64,000 nt of DNA from CALZBJ01 sp945619025 (GCA_945619025.1 CALZBJ010000002.1:124001-188000); one strand, 5' to 3'; counted from the stretch's first letter, positions 26,054 through 34,764 are shown. Notes: generated from the letters alone by a model not told the origin. Translations and numbers: made by a program.

Positions 26054-27223
26054 ATGACTGTAATAACCAATATTGAAGACCTCCGCGTGATTGCTAAGCG
26101 TCGCGTGCCTAAAATGTTTTATGATTATGTCGATTCCGGTTCGTGGACCGAGTCGACCTATCGTGCGAATGAATCTGAGTTTCAGAAAATTAAACTGATT
26201 CAAAAAGTCGCACGCAATATGGAAGGGCGAAGGCTAAAGCGGGAGATGCTCGGCGACATGATGTCGATGCCGGTCTGCATTGCACCGACGGGGCTGGTGG
26301 GCATGGTTCATCCCGATGGGGAAATTCTCGCGGCACGGGCGGCGTCCAATTTTGGAATTCGCTACACCCTTTCCACCATGAGCATTGCCTCCCTTGAAGA
26401 TATTAAACGCGAGGTCAATCAACCTTTTTGGTTCCAGCTCTATGTGATGCGCGATCGTGAATTTATGCTTAGTCTGATTGAGCGGGCGAAAGCCGCGGGG
26501 TGTGATGCGCTCGTCATTACGCTCGATCTTCAGATGATTGGGCAACGTCATAAGGATCTTAAAAACGGGCTCGCAGTGCCACCTAAACCGACGATTCGTA
26601 ACTGGATTAATCTTCTCACCAAACAGCGCTGGTGCTGGAATATGCTCAAAACAAAACGCCGTCAATTTGGCAATATTGTGGGCTATGTGAAAGATATTGA
26701 TGACCCCAGTTCCCTTGCCGCTTGGACGAGCCAACAATTTGACCCTACCTTAAATTGGAACGATATCGAATGGATTAAAAACGCTTGGGGCGGGAAAATC
26801 ATTCTGAAAGGCATTTTAGATGCCGAAGACGCGAAACACGCACGCGATGCCGGCGCTAATGCCATTGTGGTGAGTAATCATGGCGGCCGTCAGCTCGATG
26901 GAGCGCTCTCCTCGATTGAAGTATTACCCTCCATTGTGGAGGCGCTTCGTGGCTCCAATACAGAAGTATTCCTCGATAGCGGGATTCGCTCAGGACAAGA
27001 TGTGTTAAAAGCGATCGCACTTGGAGCAAAAGGGACGATGATTGGGCGCTCTTATCTCTATGGTTTGGGCGCATATGGAGAAAAAGGCGTGACAAAGGCG
27101 CTTGAAATTATCGCAAACGAACTCGATTTAAGCATGGCTTTCTGCGGGTTAACGGACATTAATCAAGTGGATGAAAAAATCTTAGTGCCTTCTACTATTC
27201 CCAATCCCTTCAAAATGAATTAA
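26054..27223 (+). CDS. lldD: FMN-dependent L-lactate dehydrogenase
   Basis: Oxidises L-lactate to pyruvate at the inner membrane and passes electrons to quinone. This is an alpha-hydroxy-acid dehydrogenase TIM barrel of 389 aa: FYDYVDSGSWTESTYRANE at the start, PFWFQLYVMRDREF, VITLDLQMIGQRHKDL and the FMN/catalytic block VVSNHGGRQLDGALSSIE, with its active-site His, then DSGIRSGQDVLKAIALGA. L-lactate is the best family fit, though glycolate or mandelate relatives share these motifs. No lldR or lldP is adjacent. Confidence 0.85.
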   Translation: MTVITNIEDLRVIAKRRVPKMFYDYVDSGSWTESTYRANESEFQKIKLIQKVARNMEGRRLKREMLGDMMSMPVCIAPTGLVGMVHPDGEILAARAASNFGIRYTLSTMSIASLEDIKREVNQPFWFQLYVMRDREFMLSLIERAKAAGCDALVITLDLQMIGQRHKDLKNGLAVPPKPTIRNWINLLTKQRWCWNMLKTKRRQFGNIVGYVKDIDDPSSLAAWTSQQFDPTLNWNDIEWIKNAWGGKIILKGILDAEDAKHARDAGANAIVVSNHGGRQLDGALSSIEVLPSIVEALRGSNTEVFLDSGIRSGQDVLKAIALGAKGTMIGRSYLYGLGAYGEKGVTKALEIIANELDLSMAFCGLTDINQVDEKILVPSTIPNPFKMN

Positions 27224-27258
27224 AATCAGGGCGCCATAAATATATATAGAGAGTAAAT

Positions 27259-27313
27259 CCCCCGATTCATCGTTTCATGAATCACTTTGCGAAACCGAAA
27301 AGGGGGTTATTCT
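27259..27313. terminator. Convergent terminator between lldD and metF
   Basis: Outer CCCCC (27259-27263) and GGGGG (27302-27306) enclose a perfect GATTCAT/ATGAATC hairpin with a CGTTTC loop. TTATTCTT follows on the plus strand. The position between convergent genes supports a bidirectional role. Confidence 0.55.
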
Positions 27314-27324
27314 TCACACTGCTC

Positions 27325-28218
27325 TTAAATCCGCCCCGCGGCATTCGGTCTCAAACCAAGCGTATGGCAGATCGCGTAGGTCAGCTCCGAGCGATTGAGC
27401 GTATAGAAATGGAAATTCTTCACCCCCTCTTTATTTAAGACGCGCACCATATCGATGGCAATGCTCGCGCCCACTAATTTCCGCGTTTCCGGATCATTTT
27501 CCAATCCCTCATAGCGTTTATGCAACCAGCTAGGGATTTTTACATTGAGCGATCCGGCAAATTTCATCAGCGCTTCATAATTCGATACCGGTAAAATTCC
27601 CGGCACAATCTCCGCCTCAATTCCCACCGCAACGCAACGATCGCGAAAGCGTAAGTATGAATCGATATCAAAGAAAAATTGCGAAATCGCGATATCGGCC
27701 CCGGCATCGACTTTACGTTTTAAATGAATGAGGTCCGCTTGCGCATTTTTCGCATCGGGATGGGTTTCCGGATACGCGGCGACCGACACTTCAAAATCGT
27801 GGGTCTTTTTAAGCAGCTTTACCAAATAATCGGCGTAGATATCCGGGTTTGGCGAACCTTTTGGCACATCACCTCGAAGCGCTAAAATATGGCGCACCCC
27901 ACTATTCCAATAATCCTGCGCAATCTCCACAAGCTCCGCTTCACTGGTATCAACGCAGGTGAGATGCGGCACCGCTTCAATGGCGGTATGCTTCATAATA
28001 TCGCGAATCACTTTGTGGGTTCGATCGCGGGTGGAAGCATTCGCGCCGTAGGTGACCGAAACAAATTTGGGCGAGAGCACCCCGAGCCGTTCAATGGAGT
28101 TCCACAGGGTTTTGACCATCGCTTCACTATTGGGCGGAAAAAACTCAAACGACACCTCAATGGGCTGATTAAATTCCGCTAAACTCTGGTTTAAAATCTC
28201 TACATACTGCGAACTCAT
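27325..28218 (-). CDS. metF: 5,10-methylenetetrahydrofolate reductase
   Basis: Flavoenzyme making 5-methyl-THF, the methyl donor for methionine synthase (metH is in this window). The 297-aa TIM barrel has VSFEFFPPNSEAM with the conserved Glu, VTYGANASTRDRT, LALRGDVPKGSP and DIAISQFFFDIDSYLRF. It is transcribed from a promoter about 290 nt upstream through a SAM-I riboswitch and terminator, so expression should fall when SAM is abundant. No metJ-type arrangement is visible. Confidence 0.96.
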   Translation of the reverse strand: MSSQYVEILNQSLAEFNQPIEVSFEFFPPNSEAMVKTLWNSIERLGVLSPKFVSVTYGANASTRDRTHKVIRDIMKHTAIEAVPHLTCVDTSEAELVEIAQDYWNSGVRHILALRGDVPKGSPNPDIYADYLVKLLKKTHDFEVSVAAYPETHPDAKNAQADLIHLKRKVDAGADIAISQFFFDIDSYLRFRDRCVAVGIEAEIVPGILPVSNYEALMKFAGSLNVKIPSWLHKRYEGLENDPETRKLVGASIAIDMVRVLNKEGVKNFHFYTLNRSELTYAICHTLGLRPNAAGRI

Positions 28219-28314
28219 ATGGGCTCCTTAGGCTTAATCGATCTTTTTTATTGATATTGTATTGTTGATATTATTTATGGGTTTAGTCGCTCGGTTACCT
28301 GTGTTGGAGGGGCG

Positions 28315-28360
28315 AAAAAAAAGCCAGCACTCCTTAAATCTCATCAAGTCGTGTTGGCTT
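28315..28360 (-). terminator. Riboswitch-controlled terminator upstream of metF
   Basis: On the minus strand AGCCAACAC and GTGCTGGCT form a 9-bp stem (one A-C mismatch) followed by eight T residues. It sits 8 nt after the SAM-I aptamer and about 100 nt before the metF start, so it must be read through for metF expression. Confidence 0.88.
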
Positions 28361-28367
28361 CACTCAA

Positions 28368-28473
28368 CTTATCTTTCAAGCCTCAAAAACGACCGCTTGA
28401 AGGAATTAGCACCTTAATTATTCATCAGGTTGCTGGGTTTCGACAGGCCTTTCCCTCCACCACTCTTGATAAG
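28368..28473 (-). promoter_or_regulatory. SAM-I (S-box) riboswitch aptamer controlling metF
   Basis: Read on the minus strand, the 106-nt element has all S-box landmarks: P1 CTTATC/GATAAG at the two ends, AAGAGTGGTGGAGGGA with the kink-turn GGAGGGAAAGGCC, the conserved GAAACCCAGCAACC, AAGGTGCTAATTCC of P3, and P4 TTCAAGC/GCTTGAA. The order and spacing match the family. SAM binding stabilises P1 and so favours the adjacent terminator. This is the first of two in the window. Confidence 0.95.
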
Positions 28474-28518
28474 ATCGCACGATGCATTGGTAATCTACTT
28501 ATCGTGTGCGACATTTCT

Positions 28519-28548
28519 ACTATAGAACGGATCTTGAGTTAAAATCAA
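28519..28548 (-). promoter_or_regulatory. Promoter of the metF leader
   Basis: On the minus strand TTGATT (28548-28543), an 18-bp spacer and TATAGT (28524-28519). This places the start near 28512, roughly 40 nt before the SAM-I aptamer. Confidence 0.6.
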
Positions 28549-28677
28549 GCGCTAAACAAAATATATAATAATCTATCTTTAAATTAAGTGATTAGACGCT
28601 GAAGAGTTCTGCTGAAAGATTCTGCCGAAAGATCCTCATTAGAAGCCGTTCGAGAATACCGGAAATCGCGCGAAATC

Positions 28678-28686
28678 TGCTATAAT
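28678..28686 (+). promoter_or_regulatory. Extended -10 promoter of rluA
   Basis: TGCTATAAT is a perfect extended -10 (TGn plus TATAAT). Transcription should start near 28693, which excludes the GTG at 28689 as the rluA start and supports ATG 28722. Confidence 0.65.
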
Positions 28687-28721
28687 TAGTGACCCATTTC
28701 AATCATTCAAACGCCCTTTTT

Positions 28722-29390
28722 ATGCCCTTTTATTACAACCCACCCTTTGAGCCGTGGCTCGATATTCTCTATGAAGATGACGATATTCTCGTGATTAATA
28801 AACCGAGTGGATTGTTGTCGGTGCCGGGAAAAGGGATCGATAAACACGATAGCGTCATGGCGCGCGTACAGTGGCAACATCCCTACGCAGAAGCAGCGCA
28901 TCGGCTCGATATGGCAACGAGCGGCGTGATGGTGATTGCGATTACCAAAGCGGCGGAACGGGAGCTTAAACGCCAATTTCGCGAGCGGGAAACGGGGAAA
29001 GTTTACTACGCGAGCGTCTGGGGTCATTTTGAACAATCATCGGGATTAATTGATCTGCCGTTAATTTGCGATTGGCCGAATCGCCCGAAACAGATGGTCT
29101 CGTTTGAGCGCGGAAAACCGGCGCAAACGCTCTATGAAGTGATCTCAGAAACTCATCAAAACGATTATCCAACAACGCTCGTCAAACTCACGCCAATCAC
29201 CGGGCGCTCCCATCAACTTCGCGTCCATATGCTTGCGCTTGGCCACCCGATTTTGGGCGATAATTTCTACGCTCATCCAGAGGCCTTCGAGCTTGCCGAA
29301 CGTCTCTTATTGCACGCCGCCGTTCTTGAGTTTACCCACCCTATTAGTGGTGAGAAAATGCGTTTTGAAACGACGATTCCGTTTAGTTAA
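28722..29390 (+). CDS. rluA: RluA-family pseudouridine synthase
   Basis: Isomerises specific uridines; RluA itself modifies 23S rRNA U746 and tRNA U32. The catalytic motif AHRLDMATSGVMV holds the active Asp; DILVINKPSGLLSVPGKG and TGRSHQLRVHMLALGHPILGD are the other family blocks. From ATG 28722 it is 222 aa, close to E. coli RluA, without the S4 domain of RluC/D. RluA is the best fit by length and by the PG-KG N-terminal block. Confidence 0.88.
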   Translation: MPFYYNPPFEPWLDILYEDDDILVINKPSGLLSVPGKGIDKHDSVMARVQWQHPYAEAAHRLDMATSGVMVIAITKAAERELKRQFRERETGKVYYASVWGHFEQSSGLIDLPLICDWPNRPKQMVSFERGKPAQTLYEVISETHQNDYPTTLVKLTPITGRSHQLRVHMLALGHPILGDNFYAHPEAFELAERLLLHAAVLEFTHPISGEKMRFETTIPFS

Positions 29391-31103
29391 CTACACCGCC
29401 ATATCGATGGTGAGGAGCGTCCATTGCTCATTTTGCGCACTGCCAATAATCGCCTCTTGCACAATGCTCGGCATCTCAAAGTAGAGCTTTTCTGTCTGCA
29501 CCGGCATATCAAACATCACCGTAAAATGCATCACTTTTCCCCCAACAATCTGCTTTAAATGCACCTTAATACGGCGCTCAGAGAGTGAAATATCGGGATA
29601 CGCCTCTTTTAAGCGTGTTTGAATGGCGCGACAGAGGGTTTCACTCACCTTTTTCGGCGTGACCGAAAGCGGATCGCACTCAATGCTAAAGCTTACCGAA
29701 CGCGAATATCCGAGCGAAATATTGCGCGCTTTAAGATTCATAAACTCCATCGTCGGATAGATAATATGGCTCCCTTGATGATCAAGATAGATCGCTTCCG
29801 GCGTTTGACGAATCACTTTAACCACCTTCCCATCAGGCAGAACGAGCGAATCCCCAACGCTCGACGGATACCAAATCTCATCATTTTTAATTGGGCGCGA
29901 TTGGAGCTTATCCACCGCATCGACCGGCAAGCGCAGCTCCCCGTTATCAAGGCGCGGATTGCTTAAAAAGATGCCATAAAGATGGATGCGATCCACTTTC
30001 CACGGCAGGCCATTATAGATCAGGCGCTCCCCTTCCCGCACCTGCCCGAGATTGAGAAAGAGGCGAAGTTTACGAATATACGCCGGAATCGTGTTGCGAA
30101 AAGTCACAAGCAGCGTGAAGAGAATCAGCACCGCAAAGCCAAACAGCACCATATCGCCCGAGGAGTGGAGAATCATCAAAAACGACACCAGCGACACGAG
30201 AAATGTCACCAGTTGCGTCACTAGCAAAAATAGACGAAATGAGAAGCTCGTGGTGCGCCATTTTTTGCGCTCATAGCGGCGAATCATCGCGCCAAAGGTG
30301 TAAGAGACAAAATAGTAAAGCCCCACCGAAACACCGATCGCCGTCATAATGGTGAGCCCGCGCCCCTTCATAAAATCCCACGAATTTTGCGAGACTTTCA
30401 CCATAAAATTGCGATCATCCACATATTCAGAGAGATGATGCTGCACGATATTAAGCTCGTGTTCTAAATTTTTCTTCTTATCTTTCCACTCTCGGTCAAA
30501 CTCTTTAATCGACGCAAGCGCCTCTTTTGAGAGAAGTTCGGGGTTTAACGCCTCAAGATACTCAATCCCCGCGTCCAAAATCACCAGGCGCTCTTTGAGC
30601 TCCTTCTCTTCCTCTTTTAAGGTATCTTTATGCCAGGTTTGCTCGGTAATACGGCGCAGTTCGGCAAAGACCGGTTGCAAGATTTTAAGCACCTCATTTT
30701 GCCAATTGTAGGTTTCGGTGAGCGGTGCTTCGGAGGTTTTCGGTTGATTAAATCGCGCGGTGTCGATATTGCCAAGGGACAATTGCTCAAAGAGTTTTTG
30801 ATATTCACGCTTATTTTGCCGCGCCTGATTAAACGCTTGCTCAAGCTCCTCTTTGTCCTCATCAGAACTTTTTGCGAGCTCTTTTTTAAGCGCCTCTTGC
30901 TTGCCAATCATCTCATTGAGATCCGCTCGCACGCGATTTAAACGCTCATAATCGGCTTCCGTTGGCGGGGCGATCTCATACGCATCGAGCGCTTCTTCCC
31001 CCCACGCCGGCAACAATCCTGCACTTAACACCACGATCGAGATGATAAAAAATAGGCGCATGATGCCCAATCTTTGCCCAGTTAAATCCCTCGTTTTTCT
31101 CAT
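29391..31103 (-). CDS. MscS-like mechanosensitive channel family membrane protein
   Basis: A 570-aa protein. It has a signal or TM segment at 15-35 and a periplasmic coiled-coil region rich in Glu/Lys (about 50-235). Then come about three TM helices (residues ~255-345, the last being GFAVLILFTLLVTFRNTIPAYI), and an MscS-type cytoplasmic beta domain (LGQVREGERLIYNGLPWKVDRIHLYG, NGELRLPVDAVDKLQ). The pore-helix glycine/alanine pattern of classical MscS is not obvious, so ion conduction is inferred. The start at 31103 has GTGAGGA upstream. It is convergent with rluA, their stops adjacent. Confidence 0.7.
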   Translation of the reverse strand: MRKTRDLTGQRLGIMRLFFIISIVVLSAGLLPAWGEEALDAYEIAPPTEADYERLNRVRADLNEMIGKQEALKKELAKSSDEDKEELEQAFNQARQNKREYQKLFEQLSLGNIDTARFNQPKTSEAPLTETYNWQNEVLKILQPVFAELRRITEQTWHKDTLKEEEKELKERLVILDAGIEYLEALNPELLSKEALASIKEFDREWKDKKKNLEHELNIVQHHLSEYVDDRNFMVKVSQNSWDFMKGRGLTIMTAIGVSVGLYYFVSYTFGAMIRRYERKKWRTTSFSFRLFLLVTQLVTFLVSLVSFLMILHSSGDMVLFGFAVLILFTLLVTFRNTIPAYIRKLRLFLNLGQVREGERLIYNGLPWKVDRIHLYGIFLSNPRLDNGELRLPVDAVDKLQSRPIKNDEIWYPSSVGDSLVLPDGKVVKVIRQTPEAIYLDHQGSHIIYPTMEFMNLKARNISLGYSRSVSFSIECDPLSVTPKKVSETLCRAIQTRLKEAYPDISLSERRIKVHLKQIVGGKVMHFTVMFDMPVQTEKLYFEMPSIVQEAIIGSAQNEQWTLLTIDMAV

Positions 31104-31333
31104 TTTTTCCTCACCCTGCCGCGCTGACGATTGTTAAAACACAATCAAATCAATATTATTCGGCATTATTAAATAATCGTGCCACTTTTATAATAATTCT
31201 ATAATTTAATTCATTAATTTAATATCACTTTGATTTAAATTGAACTAAAATAAACAATTCCACATGTTCTACTATAATAGTAAAAATATTTCGTTCATTC
31301 GTCTATTTATCAAAACTAAGAGAGAGAATTATT

Positions 31334-31978
31334 ATGAAAAAATTAAACCAAGCATTACTTATCGCGGGGATCTCAGTATTAGGATTAACCGCATGTTCAG
31401 ACGACGCAGCCACTGACGCAGCGCCTAAAAAAGAAGAGCAAACCTTAGGTGATAAAGCGAAAGAGATGACCGATAAAGTGGTCGATGAATCAAAAGAACT
31501 GAAAGACAAAGTCGTCGACGAAGCGAAAGAACTCAAAGATAAAGTATCGGAAGAAGCCAAAGAGCTTAAAGAGAAAGCAGCGGATAAAACCGATGAGTTA
31601 AAAGAAAAAGCGGCGAAAGAGTATGACGAAGCGAAACAAAAAGTCGCTGAAAAAACGGAAGAGCTCAAAGATGCTACCAATGAAAAAGTGAATGAACTAA
31701 AAGAGAAATTCGTTGGTGAAGAAAAGGATGCTAAAACGCTCGCTGAAGATGCAAAAACAGAGGCAGCTGACAAAGTTGACGCGGTAAAAGATGACGCTAA
31801 AGCCCTTGAAGAGAAAGCAAAAGCGGATGCTGCTGAAAAAGTCGCTGAACCGAAAACAAAACTTGAAGAAGTTACTGACACCATCAAAGATGATGCAAAC
31901 CGCGTAAAAGACGACACCAACGCGCTTATCGACAAAACCAAAGAAACCGTTAAAGACGGTCTTGATAAATTAAAATAA
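31334..31978 (+). CDS. Lipoprotein with LEA-like amphipathic helical repeats
   Basis: A 214-aa lipoprotein: signal and lipobox LGLTAC (C21). It is followed by about 190 residues of Lys/Glu/Asp/Ala-rich repeats with an 11-residue rhythm (DKVVDESKELK, DKVVDEAKELK, DKVSEEAKELK, EKAADKTDELK...). Such repeats form extended amphipathic helices as in late-embryogenesis-abundant and apolipoprotein-like proteins, and similar bacterial lipoproteins are linked with desiccation or stress tolerance. The function here is unknown. No aromatic core or enzymatic motif is seen. The repeat composition also opens a false minus-strand frame over the same bases. It has its own terminator. Confidence 0.85.
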   Translation: MKKLNQALLIAGISVLGLTACSDDAATDAAPKKEEQTLGDKAKEMTDKVVDESKELKDKVVDEAKELKDKVSEEAKELKEKAADKTDELKEKAAKEYDEAKQKVAEKTEELKDATNEKVNELKEKFVGEEKDAKTLAEDAKTEAADKVDAVKDDAKALEEKAKADAAEKVAEPKTKLEEVTDTIKDDANRVKDDTNALIDKTKETVKDGLDKLK

Positions 31979-32046
31979 TCCACCCGGATTAAAACGATTC
32001 ACCCTCGTTAAACGCCATTCAAACCTATTTCAAACTTGAACGGCAC

Positions 32047-32104
32047 AACCCTCCATCGTAAGTCGGTCACTTTAAGATCGCTTACATGCGAGGGTTTCTT
32101 TTTG
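32047..32104 (+). terminator. Intrinsic terminator of the LEA-like lipoprotein gene
   Basis: AACCCTC (32047-32053) pairs with GAGGGTT (32090-32096), with inner CAT/ATG and GTAAG/CTTAC arms, followed by TCTTTTTG. Confidence 0.75.
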
Positions 32105-32131
32105 CCTATCATATTTATATTCGCGAGCAAC

Positions 32132-32167
32132 AAAAAAGCTGACTCGATCAGTATCGACATCAGCTTT
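32132..32167 (-). terminator. Intrinsic terminator of the glutaredoxin-like gene
   Basis: AAAGCTGA (32135-32142) and TCAGCTTT (32160-32167) form a perfect stem; the minus strand ends in a run of six T. Confidence 0.85.
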
Positions 32168-32202
32168 AACCTAAATCCCTTTCGCGCACATTATGCGGGA
32201 AG

Positions 32203-32568
32203 TTATAACGCCTCTAAATAGGCTTTAATCGCATCCGATTCGTAGAGCCAGGTGACCTTGCCATTTTCTTCAATGCGAAGGCACGGCACTTGACGTTTAC
32301 CGCCCTCTTCCACAAGCTCTTTGGCAAAAGTCTCATTCCCGAGCGCGTCGCGAATCTCAATCGTTAAATTTTGACGACGAATCACACGGCGAATCTTCAC
32401 ACAAAAGGGGCACATCTTAAATTGATAGAGCGCCATATTTTTGGTCTTTTCATCAAGTGCTGCTTGCGCTTCAGCCGAGCGTTTTAGGCGGCGTGGCGGG
32501 AAGATCGCATCAAAAAAAAGAATTAGATTTCCAAGCACAGTACGCACAATTTTAAAAAACATATCCAC
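32203..32568 (-). CDS. Membrane-anchored glutaredoxin-like protein
   Basis: 121 aa. The N-terminal 20 residues are hydrophobic (MFFKIVRTVLGNLILFFDAIF) and may anchor it, followed by a basic linker. The glutaredoxin domain has the dithiol motif CPFC (C53, C56) in YQFKMCPFCVKIRRV, the cis-Pro segment RQVPCLRI and a GSH-site-like YESDAIKAYL. It resembles the GrxA/GST-N thioredoxin-fold proteins with a 'glutathione S-transferase N-terminal' label. It probably reduces disulfides using glutathione; the partner is unknown. Confidence 0.8.
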   Translation of the reverse strand: MDMFFKIVRTVLGNLILFFDAIFPPRRLKRSAEAQAALDEKTKNMALYQFKMCPFCVKIRRVIRRQNLTIEIRDALGNETFAKELVEEGGKRQVPCLRIEENGKVTWLYESDAIKAYLEAL

Positions 32569-32599
32569 TCCTTTTTACGGTTTGAAGCGATATCTTAGC

Positions 32600-34120
32600 C
32601 TATCTTGACGCGCCGCTCACCTTTTTTGCCGCTCGAAAGGCTTGCACTCCCATCAGAATAATTAAAACGAGGATCATCAGCAGAAGCCCAAACGAGATCG
32701 GGCGCTCAATAAAAATTGAAAATGAACCGCTCGACAAAAGGAGGGCGCGGCGCAGATGTTCTTCAAGGAGCGGGCCTAAAATAAACCCTAAAATAAAGGG
32801 CGCGGTACTGCAACCAAAGCGGCGCATAAAAAAGCCAAAGAGCCCAAAAAGTAGGAGTAACACAATGTCACTGCTCGATCCATTTAGGAGGTAAATCCCC
32901 AGCGTTGATGCCACTAGAATCACCGGTAGTAAAATCGGTTTTGAGAGTTGCAATAACTTCACCCAAATGCCAATTAAAGGGAGATTGAGAACCAACAAAA
33001 TAAGATTGCCGATCCACATCGAAACAATCACGCCAAAAAAGAGCTCGGGGTGTTGCGTCACAAGGCTGGGCCCGGGCTGAATGTTATGAACGGTCATGGT
33101 GCCGATCATAAGGGCAACCACGGCGCTTCCGGGAATGCCAAGCGTTAAGAGCGGAATCAACGAGGTTTGCGCCGCGGCATTATTGGCGGATTCAGGAGCG
33201 GCTAGCCCTGCTGGATGACCGTGCCCCATCTGGTCGCGCTCACGATTGACCCGTTTTTCCACACTGTAAGCTGAAAATGAGGCGATCGTCGCACCAATTC
33301 CGGGGAAAACCCCTAGAATAATGCCTAAAATCGTCCCTCGAAAGGCGGGGAAAATCGACTGTTTGACCTCTTTTCTTGATGGATAGAGTGATTTAAACGG
33401 GATCGGCGTCACTTTAGGCGCTTTTCGTCCATCACGGCGCATCCCATATTGTTCCACAAGCTGCTCGATGATCTCCGCAATCCCAAAAACGCCCATCGCT
33501 ACTACCGCAATAGGAAAGCCATCATTCAGCGCCATAATGCCATATTCAAAGCGTGGCGTACCGGTATAAAGATCGATTCCCACCGTGCTTAAAAAAAGGC
33601 CAATGCCGATCATTCCAAGTGTTTTAAGATAAGCCCCACTCGCAAAACTCATGCTACCGAGAAGCCCAAGCACCATGAGAAGCGCATATTCAGAGGAGCC
33701 AAAAGAGAGAGCGATATTGCCAAGTAACGGCGCGGAGAGAAACATCAATAACGTTGCAATGGTACCGGCAAAAAAGGAGCTTAACGCTGAGATCGCAAGG
33801 GCTGCGCCCGCTCGGCCTTTTTTCGCCATCGGATAGCCATCATAGACCGAGACCGCAGCGGAGCTCTCCCCGGGAATCCCGAGTAAAATGGCCGACGTAT
33901 TCCCGCCATATTGCGCGCCATAATAGATGCCGGCGAGCATAATCAGCCCCGACACCGGCGAGACCACATAGGTTAGCGGCAGTAACATCGCAATCACCGA
34001 CATCGTCCCAATTCCGGGAATCACACCCACAACGGTGCCGAGCAGTGCGCCGATAAACGCATAAAAAAGATTTTGCGGCTCAAGAGCAATCCCAAGGCCG
34101 AGCATCAAAGTATCAAGCAT
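32600..34120 (-). CDS. tctA: Tripartite tricarboxylate transporter large permease TctA
   Basis: The large membrane subunit (506 aa, about 12 TM) of a TTT-family secondary transporter for citrate-like or other carboxylates. TctA signatures: GTVVGVIPGIGTMSVIAMLLPL near the start, YYGAQYGGNTSAILLGIPGE and the second half-repeat PGIGATIASFSAYSVEKR with LTLGIPGSAVVALMIG. It is the last gene of tctC-tctB-tctA. The substrate is not predictable from sequence. Confidence 0.93.
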   Translation of the reverse strand: MLDTLMLGLGIALEPQNLFYAFIGALLGTVVGVIPGIGTMSVIAMLLPLTYVVSPVSGLIMLAGIYYGAQYGGNTSAILLGIPGESSAAVSVYDGYPMAKKGRAGAALAISALSSFFAGTIATLLMFLSAPLLGNIALSFGSSEYALLMVLGLLGSMSFASGAYLKTLGMIGIGLFLSTVGIDLYTGTPRFEYGIMALNDGFPIAVVAMGVFGIAEIIEQLVEQYGMRRDGRKAPKVTPIPFKSLYPSRKEVKQSIFPAFRGTILGIILGVFPGIGATIASFSAYSVEKRVNRERDQMGHGHPAGLAAPESANNAAAQTSLIPLLTLGIPGSAVVALMIGTMTVHNIQPGPSLVTQHPELFFGVIVSMWIGNLILLVLNLPLIGIWVKLLQLSKPILLPVILVASTLGIYLLNGSSSDIVLLLLFGLFGFFMRRFGCSTAPFILGFILGPLLEEHLRRALLLSSGSFSIFIERPISFGLLLMILVLIILMGVQAFRAAKKVSGASR

Positions 34121-34144
34121 AGCGCGCGGTGATCAAAGTTTTGG

Positions 34145-34738
34145 TTAAATCGAGATAAACGGGGGCCACATCGCAATGCCCGAAGGCGCGACAACCGCCA
34201 CCAAAAGATAGGTAAATCCACAACAAAGACTCGCGGTCAGAGCGGTGATTTTCCATGAGGATTCCGGATAAAAAATGCGTGTACTCACCACGAGGAGCAC
34301 AATGCCAAGCATTAAGCCAAGATAATAGATCGCCACCGCATAACCGAGTAAAATAAGCGAAAGTGAGCTTAATACCACCAATCCCGCTTGATCGAGGCGG
34401 CTTTTAATATTAATTTCAGGAAGCATCGCAAGACTTTTCGTCAATAACGCACGCTCTTTCACAAGCATTAAAATACCCACCAAGGCCACCAGTGCCGACC
34501 CCAACAGCGGGAAAAATCCCGGACCCATGTGGGATAATGTGCCGATCTCATAATGCGTCACGCTTTGATAAGTACCTAAAATGCCGAGCAGCGCATAGCA
34601 GAGCGCCACTATTAGATTACGCTCATCGCCATCTGTCTTACGGATCGCCCGATCATTGTGATCGTTCTGGCCACTATGGTCATTGCGTTCATTCCGGCTA
34701 GTCAGGGATGACGCAGGATTGTGCTCAAATGTCATCAT
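34145..34738 (-). CDS. tctB: Tripartite tricarboxylate transporter small permease TctB
   Basis: A 197-aa small membrane subunit with four TM helices after residue ~42, including LIVALCYALLGILGTYQ and GPGFFPLLGSALVALVGILM, the TctB hallmark. The first 40 residues are unusual: Asn/Asp/His/Arg-rich (SRNERNDHSGQNDHNDRAIR), hydrophilic and presumably cytosolic. It sits between tctC and tctA with gaps of about 25 nt, forming one operon. Confidence 0.85.
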   Translation of the reverse strand: MMTFEHNPASSLTSRNERNDHSGQNDHNDRAIRKTDGDERNLIVALCYALLGILGTYQSVTHYEIGTLSHMGPGFFPLLGSALVALVGILMLVKERALLTKSLAMLPEINIKSRLDQAGLVVLSSLSLILLGYAVAIYYLGLMLGIVLLVVSTRIFYPESSWKITALTASLCCGFTYLLVAVVAPSGIAMWPPFISI

Positions 34739-34764
34739 GGTGAATTCTCCAACTTTTTTTGGGG

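Noticed and set aside
28689..28721. GTG 28689 as start of rluA
   Set aside because: It lies before the transcription start implied by the extended -10 at 28678-28686.
31303..31983. 226-codon minus-strand open frame rich in Ser/Phe/Ala
   Set aside because: It is the exact antisense of the Lys/Glu repeat lipoprotein, whose codon repeats keep the opposite strand open. It has no RBS or recognisable product.
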